DNA of 64,000 nucleotides, taken from assembly GCA_963709555.1 (NCBI GenBank), contig CAVPWR010000002.1:124001-188000 (forward strand), in the 5' to 3' direction. Under the pieces are notes generated by a model. The model did not search any database. It was not told where the DNA came from and worked only from the letters and a program-made list of their open reading frames with translations. Positions 55,931 through 64,000 of the stretch are shown here, in pieces. Position numbers and translations under genes: made by a program. The DNA is from Sulfurisoma sp963709555 (GTDB lineage Bacteria; Pseudomonadota; Gammaproteobacteria; Burkholderiales; Rhodocyclaceae). Within the stretch, counting starts at the first letter, position 1. Each line of letters starts with the position of its first letter.

Positions 55931-56836
55931 TCACTGGAATTGCTGAATGCCGGCAATGACCCAGCCGCCACTGCCGCTGACCGGCTTCGAAAGGTGCCAG
56001 ACCTCGTCCAGTGCCTCGGGCATGGCATCGGCAGCTTCGCGGATGCGGCCGAAGAAGCGCACGCTGACCACGTAGCGGCCGGCCTCTTCGCTGACATCGA
56101 GCAGGCTGGCGTCGAGTTGCTGCACGTCGGTTTCCTGCTTGCTGCGGCCGCGCTCCTCGTACTGCATCTGGATCTCGGCGAACATTTCGGGCGAGGTGAA
56201 GTTGCGGATATCGTCCATGTCGCCGCGGTCATTGGCGGCCTGCAGGCGGATGTAGTTGAGCTTGGCCTGACGCAGGAAGCCTTCGGCGTCGAAATCAGCC
56301 GGGATGTTCGCTGCCTGGGCTACCGTGCCGCTACCGCCGACATTTCCAGGTGATTCGAAGTGGCTGGGTTCGACACGCTGCGGGCCACCCATTCCGTTCA
56401 TCGGCGCACCGGCACCGGCGTACTGCATGTCGGTTTGCGGCTGGCGCTTGCGCAGCAGCAACTTGACGACGAAGACGACGGCGACGACGGCGAGCAGGAT
56501 CATCAGCATGTTGGCCATGCCTTCGCCGAGGCCGAAGTGCGAAAGCAGGGCGGCGATGCCGAGGCCGGCGGCCAGGCCGGCGAGCGGGCCGAGCCACTTG
56601 CGCATGCCTGAGGGTTGGGCGGCCGGCGGGGTGGCGGGCGTGCCCGGCTTGGCCGCGGTCGCGGCGCTCTGCGTCGGGGCGGCCGGTGTCGCGTCGCGCT
56701 TCATGACCGTGCTGTCGCGCTTCATTCCGGACGAAGCACCGCCACCGAGACGCTTGGCCTCTGCATCGGAGGCAAACAAGGCGGTGCCGGCAAAGGCAAC
56801 GAGGACGACGGACAAGGTGGCAACGAAACGTTTCAT
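55931..56836 (-). CDS. Tim44-domain membrane protein
   Basis: 301 residues. A signal peptide (VATLSVVLVAFAGTALFASDAEA shortened) precedes a Gly/Ala/Pro-rich segment, two hydrophobic helices (LAGLAAGLGIAALLSHFG; MLMILLAVVAVVFVVKLLL) and a C-terminal Tim44-like/calcium-channel-fold domain (FLRQAKLNYIRLQAANDRGDMDD; RYVVSVRFFGRIRE). Family members bind lipids or membranes; the bacterial role is unclear. Between ubiE and ubiJ. Confidence 0.85.
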   Translation of the reverse strand: MKRFVATLSVVLVAFAGTALFASDAEAKRLGGGASSGMKRDSTVMKRDATPAAPTQSAATAAKPGTPATPPAAQPSGMRKWLGPLAGLAAGLGIAALLSHFGLGEGMANMLMILLAVVAVVFVVKLLLRKRQPQTDMQYAGAGAPMNGMGGPQRVEPSHFESPGNVGGSGTVAQAANIPADFDAEGFLRQAKLNYIRLQAANDRGDMDDIRNFTSPEMFAEIQMQYEERGRSKQETDVQQLDASLLDVSEEAGRYVVSVRFFGRIREAADAMPEALDEVWHLSKPVSGSGGWVIAGIQQFQ

Positions 56837-56860
56837 GGAGTCTCCTTCAGGGGGAACAAC

Positions 56861-57607
56861 TTACAACTTGTAGCCACGGTGCAAGGCGACGACACCGGCG
56901 GCGAGATTGAAATAATCGACGCGGGCCAGTCCCGCGCCTTCCATCATGGACTTCAGCGTGGCCTGGTCCGGGTGCATGCGAATCGATTCGGCCAGGTAGC
57001 GGTAGGAATCGGGGTCGCTTGCCACCTTGGAGCCGAGCCACGGCAGGATCTTGAACGAATAGAAATCGTAGGCGGGTTCGAGCGGCTTCCACACCTTGGA
57101 AAACTCCAGCACCAGCAGGCGGCCGCCGGGCTTGAGCACGCGGCGCATCTCGGCGATGGCCGATTCCTTGTGCGTCATGTTGCGCAGGCCGAAGGCGACG
57201 GTGACGCAGTCGAAGTGATCCGACGGGAACGGCAGCTTCTCGGCGTCGCATTGCGCCACCGGGCCGAGCACGCCCTCGTCGAGCAGGCGGTCGCGGCCGC
57301 GCGTGAGCATGGCGTTGTTGATGTCGGTGAGCCAGACTTCCCCGCTCGCGCCCACGCGTTTGGCGAAGGCGGCCGACAGGTCGCCGGTGCCGCCGGCGAC
57401 GTCGAGCACGCGGTCGCCCGTGCGCACGCCCGAGATCTCGATGGTGAACATCTTCCACAGACGGTGCAGCCCCAGCGACATCAGGTCGTTCATGATGTCG
57501 TATTTCTGGGCGACGGAGGAGAAGACGCCGGCGACGCGGCCGGCCTTCTCGTCTTCGGCGACGGTTTCGAAACCGAAGTGGGTCTGGCTGGGGCTCTGCT
57601 TGTTCAT
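56861..57607 (-). CDS. ubiE: Ubiquinone/menaquinone C-methyltransferase UbiE
   Basis: 248 residues. THFGFETVAEDEKAGRVAGVF opens the protein; the SAM motif is DVAGGTGDLSAAFAK; NNAMLTRGRDRLLDEG and VAFGLRNMT are family landmarks. It methylates the quinone ring at C-2. It follows the DUF971 gene by 12 bases. Confidence 0.97.
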   Translation of the reverse strand: MNKQSPSQTHFGFETVAEDEKAGRVAGVFSSVAQKYDIMNDLMSLGLHRLWKMFTIEISGVRTGDRVLDVAGGTGDLSAAFAKRVGASGEVWLTDINNAMLTRGRDRLLDEGVLGPVAQCDAEKLPFPSDHFDCVTVAFGLRNMTHKESAIAEMRRVLKPGGRLLVLEFSKVWKPLEPAYDFYSFKILPWLGSKVASDPDSYRYLAESIRMHPDQATLKSMMEGAGLARVDYFNLAAGVVALHRGYKL

Positions 57608-57619
57608 GGAATTCCCGGT

Positions 57620-58093
57620 TTAGTGGCTGCCGCAGCTACCCCCGCCGCAACCGCCGCCGCTGCCACCACCACTGCCGCAACTGCCGCCGGACTTCTGCGG
57701 CTGGATGGCATTGGTGGAGTCAACATCGCGGCTGGCGCCGGCGGCGTCCAGGCGCTCCAGGTACTCGGCCCAGAGGTCGCCCTGATGTTCGCCCAGATGA
57801 TAGAGCAGATCCCAGGAGTAGATGCCGGTATCGTGGCCATCGGAGAAGAAGGGCAGGATGGCATAGTTGCCGACCGCCTCGACATGGGCGATTTCGACGT
57901 TGCGCTTGCCGGTCTGCAGCGTTTCCTGGCCGGGGCCGTGGCCGCGCACTTCGGCGGAAGGCGAATAGACGCGCAGCAATTCGAAGGGCAGCTTGAATAT
58001 CTTGCCGTCGGCGAAGCTCACCTCCAGCAGGTGCGAGCGCTGGTGCAGCTTGATTTCGGTGGGGTGGGGCGTCTTGGTGTCGAGTCCGGCCAT
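57620..58093 (-). CDS. DUF971 (GBBH-like N-terminal) protein with Gly/Cys tail
   Basis: 157 residues. The domain (TEIKLHQRSHLLEVSFADG ... VEAVGNYAILPFFSDGHDTGIYSWDLL, split) is the DUF971 fold. The C-terminal tail is rich in Gly, Ser and Cys (SCGSGGGSGGGCGGGSC), suggesting metal handling; in related proteins this domain is linked to Fe-S cluster work. First gene of the ubiE transcript. Confidence 0.85.
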   Translation of the reverse strand: MAGLDTKTPHPTEIKLHQRSHLLEVSFADGKIFKLPFELLRVYSPSAEVRGHGPGQETLQTGKRNVEIAHVEAVGNYAILPFFSDGHDTGIYSWDLLYHLGEHQGDLWAEYLERLDAAGASRDVDSTNAIQPQKSGGSCGSGGGSGGGCGGGSCGSH

Positions 58094-58201
58094 GGTGTTC
58101 TCTCTCTTCGTGGGGTGTCCGTCTTAAATCTGTGTTTAAGCTCTTGTTTTCAAGGGGCCCTATGATAGCTTATGACCGAAGCGAATCCCCTGGCGGGACG
58201 C

Positions 58202-58219
58202 CTGTCACAAAACAGTCAT
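58202..58219 (+). promoter_or_regulatory. Pho box upstream of phoB
   Basis: CTGTCAC-AAAA-CAGTCAT: two 7-base PhoB half-sites separated by four A, matching the consensus CTGTCAT repeats with two changes. A -10-like TAGACT lies 10 bases later (58230-58235). Predicts autoactivation by PhoB. Confidence 0.75.
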
Positions 58220-58264
58220 GCGCCCGCAATAGACTGCAGGATACCGCCACAAGTTCAGCCACTC

Positions 58265-58963
58265 ATGCCCGCCCACATCCTGATCGTCGAAGACGAGCCC
58301 GCCATCCAGACGCTGATTGCCGCCAATCTCAAGCGTGCCGGTCATGAAGTCAGTGCCGCGCTGGACGCGGAAGGCGCGCTGCGGCAGATTCGCGAGGCGC
58401 TGCCCGACCTGATCCTGCTCGACTGGATGCTGCCTGGCATCAGCGGTCTCGATCTTGCCCGCCGGCTGCGCGCCGATGCCCGCAGCCGGGACGTGCCTAT
58501 CATCATGCTCACCGCGCGCGGCGACGAGGCCGACAAGGTGCAGGGCCTCGAAGTCGGCGCCGACGACTACATCACCAAGCCTTTCAGCCCGCGCGAACTG
58601 CTGGCCCGCATCCAGGCCGTGCTGCGCCGGCGCCAGCCGCAGGCGACCGCCGACGCGGTCGAAGCGGGCGGCCTGCGGCTCGATCCGGTTACCCACCGCG
58701 TCGCCGCCAATGGCGAGCAACTTATCCTCGGCCCGACCGAATTCCGCCTGCTGCATTTCCTCATGACCCATCCGGAGCGTGTGCACACTCGCGCCCAGTT
58801 GCTCGACCAGGTTTGGGGCGACCATGTGTTCGTGGAGGAGCGCACGGTGGACGTGCACATCCGCCGCCTGCGCGCCGCGCTGGAACCCTCGGGCCTCGAT
58901 GCGCTGGTGCAGACGGTGCGCGGCAGCGGCTACCGCTTCTCGGTGGAAACGACGTCGGCGTGA
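58265..58963 (+). CDS. phoB: Phosphate regulon response regulator PhoB
   Basis: 232 residues. Receiver with phosphoacceptor Asp53 (LILLDWMLPG) and KPFSPREL; winged-helix DNA-binding domain with GPTEFRLLHFLMTHPERVHTRAQLL split near its middle and RTVDVHIRRLR. The ATG at 58265 is chosen because it starts at the conserved AHILIVEDE and lies downstream of the Pho box. Confidence 0.95.
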   Translation: MPAHILIVEDEPAIQTLIAANLKRAGHEVSAALDAEGALRQIREALPDLILLDWMLPGISGLDLARRLRADARSRDVPIIMLTARGDEADKVQGLEVGADDYITKPFSPRELLARIQAVLRRRQPQATADAVEAGGLRLDPVTHRVAANGEQLILGPTEFRLLHFLMTHPERVHTRAQLLDQVWGDHVFVEERTVDVHIRRLRAALEPSGLDALVQTVRGSGYRFSVETTSA

Positions 58964-60204
58964 CCTCTTTAGGTTGGGCGATCAGCGCCGTCCTCGGTGT
59001 TGCCCTGATAGCGCTCCTGCTGCGCGGCCACATCCAGCTGGTTCGCTTGGTCCGCTGGGCTGAGGCGCCGCTGGGCACGACGGTGCCCGACGCCGGCGGA
59101 CTCTGGGGCGATGCCTTCCTCGCGCTGCACAAGCGGGCGCGGGCGGCGGCGGAGGCGCGCCGGCAGTTGCAGGAAGAGCTCGACCGGCTGGAAGCGCTGA
59201 CCGAGGCACTGCCCGAGGGTGTGGTCATTCTCGGCGCGGGGCAAACCATCGAATGGCTGAACGCCCAGGCCGCCGGCGATCTCGGCCTCGACCCCAACCG
59301 CGACCTCGGTGCGCCCGTCACCAACCTGATGCGCGAGCCCGAGTTCATCCGCCACCTCGAGAATCCGCAGCATGGCATGCCGCTGCATTTGCGCTGCCTG
59401 CGCAATCCCGGACGTACGCTGCAGATCGTCTCGGCCCCTTTCGGCGCCGGCCACTCCCTGCTATTGACGCGCGACATCACCCAGATGGAGAAGCTCGAAA
59501 CCATGCGCCGCGATTTCGTCGCCAATGTGTCGCACGAACTCAAGACGCCGCTGACCGTGGTGGCGGGATTCATCGAAACGCTGAAGGATGGCATCGGCGG
59601 GGGCGAGGGCGAAATCCCGGCCGAGGACGCGGCGCATTACCTCGCGCTTGCCGGTGAGCAGGCCGGCCGCATGCAGCGGCTGATCGACGACCTGCTCACG
59701 CTCTCGGCGCTGGAAACGGGTGCGGCGCCGCCGGAGGAGGAGCGCGTCGACATGCGCGCCCTGCTGGCCGAGGTGCGCGAGGAGATCGCGGCCTTGTCGG
59801 CCGGACGCCATGACATCCGGCTTGAGGACAGCGGCCCGGCCTGGCTCTCCGGTGCTGCCCGCGAACTGCGCAGCGCCTGCGGCAACCTCGCCAGCAATGC
59901 CGTGCGCTACACGCCGCCGGGCGGCAGCATCGTGCTGGCGTGGCACGTCCTTGCGGACGGCGGCGCCGAATACGCGGTGACCGACACCGGGCTCGGCATC
60001 GAGTCGCAGCACCTGCCGCGCCTGACCGAGCGCTTTTACCGCGTCGACCGCGGCCGCTCGCGCGAAGCGGGCGGCACCGGCCTCGGCCTCGCCATCGTCA
60101 AGCACGTGCTGGAACGTCACCAGGCGCGGCTGGCCATCGAGAGCCAGCCGGGGCGGGGCAGTACGTTTCGGGTAATTTTTCCCCAAGCCCGCGTCGCCGG
60201 GTAA
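58960..60204 (+). CDS. phoR: Phosphate regulon sensor kinase PhoR
   Basis: 414 residues from GTG overlapping the phoB stop (GTGA). One N-terminal helix (AISAVLGVALIALLLRGHI), a PAS domain, HisKA with FVANVSHELKTPLTVVAGF (His near residue 191), and HATPase with DTGLGI and GTGLGLAIVKHVLERH. The small membrane part is typical of PhoR, which senses through the Pst transporter. Confidence 0.95.
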   Translation: MTSLGWAISAVLGVALIALLLRGHIQLVRLVRWAEAPLGTTVPDAGGLWGDAFLALHKRARAAAEARRQLQEELDRLEALTEALPEGVVILGAGQTIEWLNAQAAGDLGLDPNRDLGAPVTNLMREPEFIRHLENPQHGMPLHLRCLRNPGRTLQIVSAPFGAGHSLLLTRDITQMEKLETMRRDFVANVSHELKTPLTVVAGFIETLKDGIGGGEGEIPAEDAAHYLALAGEQAGRMQRLIDDLLTLSALETGAAPPEEERVDMRALLAEVREEIAALSAGRHDIRLEDSGPAWLSGAARELRSACGNLASNAVRYTPPGGSIVLAWHVLADGGAEYAVTDTGLGIESQHLPRLTERFYRVDRGRSREAGGTGLGLAIVKHVLERHQARLAIESQPGRGSTFRVIFPQARVAG

Positions 60205-60240
60205 GGGCCGAAGGTGGCGTGGTCGCGGACCCGGCTTCCT

Positions 60241-60265
60241 GAAAAACTCGGCGCTGGCGCTACGG
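60241..60265 (+). repeat. Dispersed 25-nt repeat, copy 10
   Basis: GAAAAACTCGGCGCTGGCG then CTACGG, preceded by CT; in the phoR tail gap. Confidence 0.75.
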
Positions 60266-60287
60266 CAGCACCAACGCCCTTCGCCTG

Positions 60288-61931
60288 CTAAACCCTGGCG
60301 TACGTCGCCCGCTCGAAATCGGTACCGCGGTCGATGAGGCCGACGAGTCGCAGCTGCCACGCCTTTTTATCCAGCACTTCCAGCACCCGCTCGAGCTTGA
60401 ACCAGCCGACGGGCATGATGACGCTTTCCGGCTCCTGCAGTGCCGGCACGGCCGGCAGCAGGAAGCCCGGACTGTATTTTTCGCGAACCGAGTTGAGGCC
60501 GGTGCCGCGCAAGGCGACCGGCTGCGGCACGCCGGCGATGATCTGCACCCCGGCCTGCAGCGAGGCATTGCCGTCGATCATGGCCCAGCGCAGCGTTCCC
60601 AGCAGTAGCGAACGCACGTCCTTGGGCCGGACGGCGACCAGCTGGCCGCCGCCGAAGCGGGTGCCGGATTTGGCCAGCTGCCGCTGGATGCGCACGCCGG
60701 TGGCGGACTGGTCGAGCATGCGCCATTCCTCCAGGACTTCCCACTGCTCGACCTGGAAGCCGTGCTGCTGGCTGAACTCATCCGCCTGCGGCGCATCCAT
60801 GATGCGGCCGAAGGTGGCGATCTCGTCGCGCTGGCGGCGGATCGCGGTATCCGACAGTGTGCTTCCCGGCTGCTGGAAGGGCTTGCGGCCGGAGACGTAA
60901 TAGTGGATCGCCTCGACGCCGCCGATGATGACGCAGGAACCATCGGCCGAGCGGCGCTCGTGCTTGCGTATCGCGCCGCCCTTGCACCAGCGGTAGTACA
61001 TCTGGACCAGCAATTCCTGGCATTGCGGCTGGGTGCAGTCGTCGCCGAGTTGGAGATCCTTGGGCGACTCGCCGCGTTCGAGACGGACGACGCGTTTTTT
61101 CAGGCTCTCGCGCAGCCCGGAGGTGTCGAGAAAGCGCGTGCCGGGAACGAAGGCCGGCCGGTAGCTTGCCGGGCGGTCGGAATCGACATCGATGCACAGC
61201 GGTACGGTGCGGCTCGACAGCGTCGGCGGCGTGCTGGAAACGCTGAGCTTGCCGGCCCAGCGGCGCGCCCAGCGCGCCACCCAGCCCATCTGCTTCTGCG
61301 TCAATTGGTAAGGGCTGGCGGCATGCAGCAGCAGGCCCTCGATCCAGGTCGCCCGTGGCGACGCCGGGTTCTTGTGCTGGCGCAGGGAGTCGGTCACCTC
61401 CAGCGACGCGACTCCGGCCTGTTCGGCGGCGACGTAGGCGGCGTGCAGCGTGCGCCAGTAGCCGGCGGCCGGCTGAAAGCCGCCACGGCAGGTGTCGAAC
61501 TGGACGGTAACCAGGGCGGCCAGCGAACGTTGTGCCGCCAGCGTCCACTGCGGCTTCATGCCGGGCTCGTCGGCAATGCAGCCGGCGAGGCAGTGCAGAT
61601 AGCCGGTGGCCAGCGCATTCCAGATCGACAGGCAGGTGTCGAACGCGGCCTGCTCCGTCGGGGCCAGCGGCAGCGCCTTGCCGGCAAAGCGGCGGGTGTT
61701 GTCTTCCTGCGACCCATGCACCGGCTCGCGCAGCACTTCCATGATGGCCAGCCGCTCGGCCGCGGGCAGGCGATAGCGGTTGAGCTGGTTGAGGTTGCGC
61801 AACAGCACGGCCTGCATCTGCACCGCGTTGGATAGCGGCTGGCCCTCGAGCCAGGTCCGGCATTCGGCTGCCGTGACGAAGGCGGGCGGCTGGGCGGTGG
61901 ATGTTTCGGGCAGGTTGAAGGTGTCGGTCAT
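60288..61931 (-). CDS. Conserved-looking cytoplasmic protein, function unknown
   Basis: 547 residues, intact frame. No signal peptide, membrane helix or recognised catalytic motif. The N-terminal two-thirds are helical with many Trp and Leu; the last third (GGGQLVAVRPKDVRSLLLGTLRW ... VIMPVGWFKLERVLEVL, split) has beta character resembling a PilZ-like barrel, but RxxxR and DxSxxG motifs are not clear. It begins one base after the HIT gene stop, so the two are cotranscribed. Proximity to c-di-GMP genes makes nucleotide signalling a guess only. Confidence 0.7.
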   Translation of the reverse strand: MTDTFNLPETSTAQPPAFVTAAECRTWLEGQPLSNAVQMQAVLLRNLNQLNRYRLPAAERLAIMEVLREPVHGSQEDNTRRFAGKALPLAPTEQAAFDTCLSIWNALATGYLHCLAGCIADEPGMKPQWTLAAQRSLAALVTVQFDTCRGGFQPAAGYWRTLHAAYVAAEQAGVASLEVTDSLRQHKNPASPRATWIEGLLLHAASPYQLTQKQMGWVARWARRWAGKLSVSSTPPTLSSRTVPLCIDVDSDRPASYRPAFVPGTRFLDTSGLRESLKKRVVRLERGESPKDLQLGDDCTQPQCQELLVQMYYRWCKGGAIRKHERRSADGSCVIIGGVEAIHYYVSGRKPFQQPGSTLSDTAIRRQRDEIATFGRIMDAPQADEFSQQHGFQVEQWEVLEEWRMLDQSATGVRIQRQLAKSGTRFGGGQLVAVRPKDVRSLLLGTLRWAMIDGNASLQAGVQIIAGVPQPVALRGTGLNSVREKYSPGFLLPAVPALQEPESVIMPVGWFKLERVLEVLDKKAWQLRLVGLIDRGTDFERATYARV

Positions 61932-62366
61932 TCAGGACTCCGCTTGCAGTTCGGCCAGGGCGCGGCTGAAGGCCGTGCGCAGTTGTACAAAAGTCGGCGC
62001 TGGCGGGACGGTGCCGGCGCGCTGGCCGGCGCTCCACACCGGTGCCGGAAAGCGGCTGTCACCGCTCCAGCGCGGGATGACATGCCAGTGCAGGTGCGGC
62101 ACCACGTTGCCGAGGCTGGCCAGGTTGATCTTGTCGGGTTGCATGGTTTCGCGCACGGCGAACTCGGCGGCGAACACCACGTTCATCAGGTGGCGCCGCT
62201 CGCTCGCGGCGAGATCGCTCATTTCGGCGACATGGGCACCCCAGATCACGCGGCAGAAGCCGGGGAAATCACGGCCCTCGTCGCCGCCGACGAGTACCAG
62301 GCGGCAGGCCTCGTCCTGCCAGAGGATCTCGCCGCCGGCAGTGCCACATAATGCGCATTCGTTCAT
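61932..62366 (-). CDS. HIT-family nucleotide hydrolase/transferase
   Basis: 144 residues with the histidine triad VVPHLHWHVIPRW. The N-terminal CALCGTAGGEILWQDE resembles HIT proteins with a Cys pair. Likely acts on AMP-linked or dinucleoside substrates. The C-terminus contains a dispersed-repeat copy (PPAPTFVQ). Confidence 0.88.
   Translation of the reverse strand: MNECALCGTAGGEILWQDEACRLVLVGGDEGRDFPGFCRVIWGAHVAEMSDLAASERRHLMNVVFAAEFAVRETMQPDKINLASLGNVVPHLHWHVIPRWSGDSRFPAPVWSAGQRAGTVPPAPTFVQLRTAFSRALAELQAES
61987..62011 (+). repeat. Dispersed 25-nt repeat, copy 11
   Basis: ACAAAAGTCGGCGCTGGCG then GGACGGTG, antisense within the HIT gene; nearly identical to the consensus. Confidence 0.85.
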
Positions 62367-62483
62367 GGCCAAGAGCATAAACTGAAAAGGCTCGCCTGGC
62401 GTGCGCCCCGGGCGTTGGTGGCGTGGCAGGATTGATGCTATCGTCACCCCGTTCCCGCGCCTTTCGCCCGCTAGACCGTACCG

Positions 62484-64000
62484 ATGACAGAAGTCGCCCG
62501 CTCGCGCCGAACTCCCCTGCGAATGCTGTTCAGCATACTGGTTCTGCTTGCCCTGGCGGCCTACGTCCTTTCGGCCGTGGGGAACTGGCGCGAGGCGCGG
62601 CGCGATCTGGAAAACGGCTTGATCCATGAGAATCGCCTGCTGGCTCAGGCCGTGCGCGCCACGATGGTCACGCATGCGGTGATGCTCAAAGCCGTCGGGG
62701 AAGGCCTGCTGCGGCTCGGTGTCCTGGAACAGCCGGAGCGCGGCCGCGACTTCATCGAGGCCATCCAGCGCGCCGATCCCGGGATGGCCGGTTTCGGTTT
62801 CGCCCGTCCCGACGGTCAGCTGCTGCTGATCAGCGGTGTTCCTGCGGGGCGGGCGCTGCCCAGCCTGATGGCGACGCCGGAAAGCCGCGACAGCTTTGCC
62901 GCGGTACTCGAGGCGCGCAGCATGCAGGCCGGGCGCCCCTTTTTCATGAAGCAGCTCGGGCAATGGGTGATTCCGATCCGCCAGCCGTTCCATGACGCCG
63001 CGGGCAAGCCGCTGGCGGTGATGACTGCCGGCTACCGCATCGAGGGCGGCACCGCGGCCTGGGCCCGCCTGACCACGGGCCCGGATGTCACCGTGCTGCT
63101 GCTGCGCACCGACGGCTACCGCCAGTATCAGCACCCGTTGCCGGGCATGCTCAGCGACGCCCTGCTCGGGCGCATGTACGGCAAGCCGGTCGACGCCGCG
63201 CTGATCGAGGGGCTGCGGCGCCTGCCCCGTGACGAAGGGGTGGCCGAACTGGAGTTCGATGGCCGACCGGTGCTGGCGGCGTACAGCCGTCTCGACGAGC
63301 ATGGCCTGTACGCCGTGACCATGCGGCCGGCTGCCAGCGCCTGGCACGCCGGCGCCGCGGCGGTGCTGGCGCCGACGCTGTGGCTGCTCGGCTACCTCTT
63401 TGCCGCCTACGCCATCTACCGCCACGCCCTCCTGCGGCAGGCGCTGGACGAACGCGCGCTGCGCGGCGTTACGGCGGGGCGCCAGGCCATCCTCGACGGT
63501 GCCAGCTACGCCATCATCTCGACCGACCTGACCGGCACCATCCGCAGCTTCAACGCGGCAGCAGAAAGCATGCTCGGCTATGCCGCGGCCGAGGTTATCG
63601 GCAAGGTGTCCCCGCTGCTCTTCTACGATGCCGCCGAACTCGACCGGTGTGCGGCAGAGCTGAGCGCCGAGCTGGGCGAGACGGTGCGGCCCGGCTTCGA
63701 AGTATTCGCGCTGCAGTTGCGCCACGACAAGTGCAGCGAGCGCGAGTGGACCTACCTGCGCAAGGACGGCAGCCGCCTGCCGGTGCTGCTCTCGGTGTCG
63801 CCGGTGCGCGGTGCCGACGGCGAAGCGGCGGGATTCATCGGCATCGCTTCCGACATCTCGGAGCGCAAGGCGGCGCAGGACCAGCTCGAACACCAAGCCC
63901 ATCACGACGCCCTGACAGGGCTCGCCAATCGCGTCCTGCTGCACCGCGAATTTCCCCGCGTCGTCGGGACTGCCGGCGGCCCGGGCAGCGCCGCGCTGCT
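62484..64000 (+). CDS. Membrane Cache-PAS-GGDEF protein (runs off the window)
   Basis: The frame starts at MTEVARSRRTPLRML and is open to the last base. A membrane helix (FSILVLLALAAYVLSAV) precedes a periplasmic Cache-like domain (FGFARPDGQLLLISGVP), a second helix (AAAVLAPTLWLLGYLFAAYAIY), a PAS domain ending FIGIASDISERKAAQ, and the first residues of GGDEF (HHDALTGLANR). The catalytic motif and any EAL domain lie outside the window. Divergent from the HIT gene with 117 bases between, no clear promoter seen. Confidence 0.9.
   Translation, partial: MTEVARSRRTPLRMLFSILVLLALAAYVLSAVGNWREARRDLENGLIHENRLLAQAVRATMVTHAVMLKAVGEGLLRLGVLEQPERGRDFIEAIQRADPGMAGFGFARPDGQLLLISGVPAGRALPSLMATPESRDSFAAVLEARSMQAGRPFFMKQLGQWVIPIRQPFHDAAGKPLAVMTAGYRIEGGTAAWARLTTGPDVTVLLLRTDGYRQYQHPLPGMLSDALLGRMYGKPVDAALIEGLRRLPRDEGVAELEFDGRPVLAAYSRLDEHGLYAVTMRPAASAWHAGAAAVLAPTLWLLGYLFAAYAIYRHALLRQALDERALRGVTAGRQAILDGASYAIISTDLTGTIRSFNAAAESMLGYAAAEVIGKVSPLLFYDAAELDRCAAELSAELGETVRPGFEVFALQLRHDKCSEREWTYLRKDGSRLPVLLSVSPVRGADGEAAGFIGIASDISERKAAQDQLEHQAHHDALTGLANRVLLHREFPRVVGTAGGPGSAAL

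Overview
The window is GC-rich bacterial chromosome. Gene content and order (rpmH-rnpA-yidD-yidC-mnmE diverging from dnaA-dnaN-gyrB, then mnmG-rsmG-parA-parB-atpIBEFHAGDC) point to a betaproteobacterium. Protein style (ubiE/ubiJ, PEGA-tailed kinase, many GGDEF/PAS proteins, clustered assimilatory nitrate genes) suggests Rhodocyclales or a near relative. The genus is not determined here. The chromosome origin is almost certainly inside the window: dnaA sits at 30.1-31.5 kb with DnaA boxes on both sides, genes run mostly away from it, and two parS sites lie about 10 kb away next to mnmG.

Region by region. 0-10 kb: a truncated rubrerythrin-like gene, a small-domain methyltransferase, a SWIM/SNF2 helicase, a phosphotransferase-ATPase fusion carrying an in-frame repeat insertion, and a large PAS-GGDEF-EAL sensor. 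10-24 kb: a nitrate assimilation locus, with an HPP-CBS membrane protein divergent from a NasT-type ANTAR regulator; nrtA, a single-domain globin, nrtB, nrtC, nirB and nirD; a toxin-antitoxin pair; a gene of unknown function; and the assimilatory nitrate reductase nasA on the opposite strand. 23-32 kb: htpX, a small dimeric-barrel protein, dbpA, gyrB, dnaN, dnaA. 32-47 kb: ribosomal protein L34, RNase P protein, membrane insertion genes, mnmE, a TSUP permease, a branched-chain amino-acid (Liv) ABC cluster with a LivM-LivG fusion, parS, mnmG, rsmG, parAB. 46-53 kb: the complete F1Fo ATP synthase operon. 53-64 kb: a Ser/Thr kinase, a DUF3365 haem protein, ubiJ, a Tim44-domain protein, ubiE, a DUF971 protein, phoB-phoR behind a Pho box, an unidentified 547-residue protein, a HIT protein, and the start of a Cache-PAS-GGDEF protein that runs off the end.

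The most informative non-coding signal is ahead of nrtA. NtrC-type half-sites, a perfect sigma-54 -24/-12 promoter, two adjacent stem-loops with A1/G4 hexaloops (the known ANTAR target) and an overlapping intrinsic terminator are packed into about 240 bases. This predicts two-layer control by NtrC and by the NasT-like protein encoded immediately upstream. A second strong signal is a dispersed repeat of about 25 bases (consensus AAAAGTCGGCGCTGGCG followed by GGACGGYG) in eleven copies, inside and between genes, in both orientations. GC-rich hairpin elements form another repeat class. A perfect 14-bp inverted repeat encloses the mnmG start codon.

Quality caution: about a dozen genes, several essential, are frameshifted. 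Nearly all are consistent with one extra base, and five are repaired by restoring GTCGAC from GTTCGAC. These look like consensus insertion errors, not pseudogenes. No rRNA, tRNA, CRISPR array, prophage or insertion sequence was seen.
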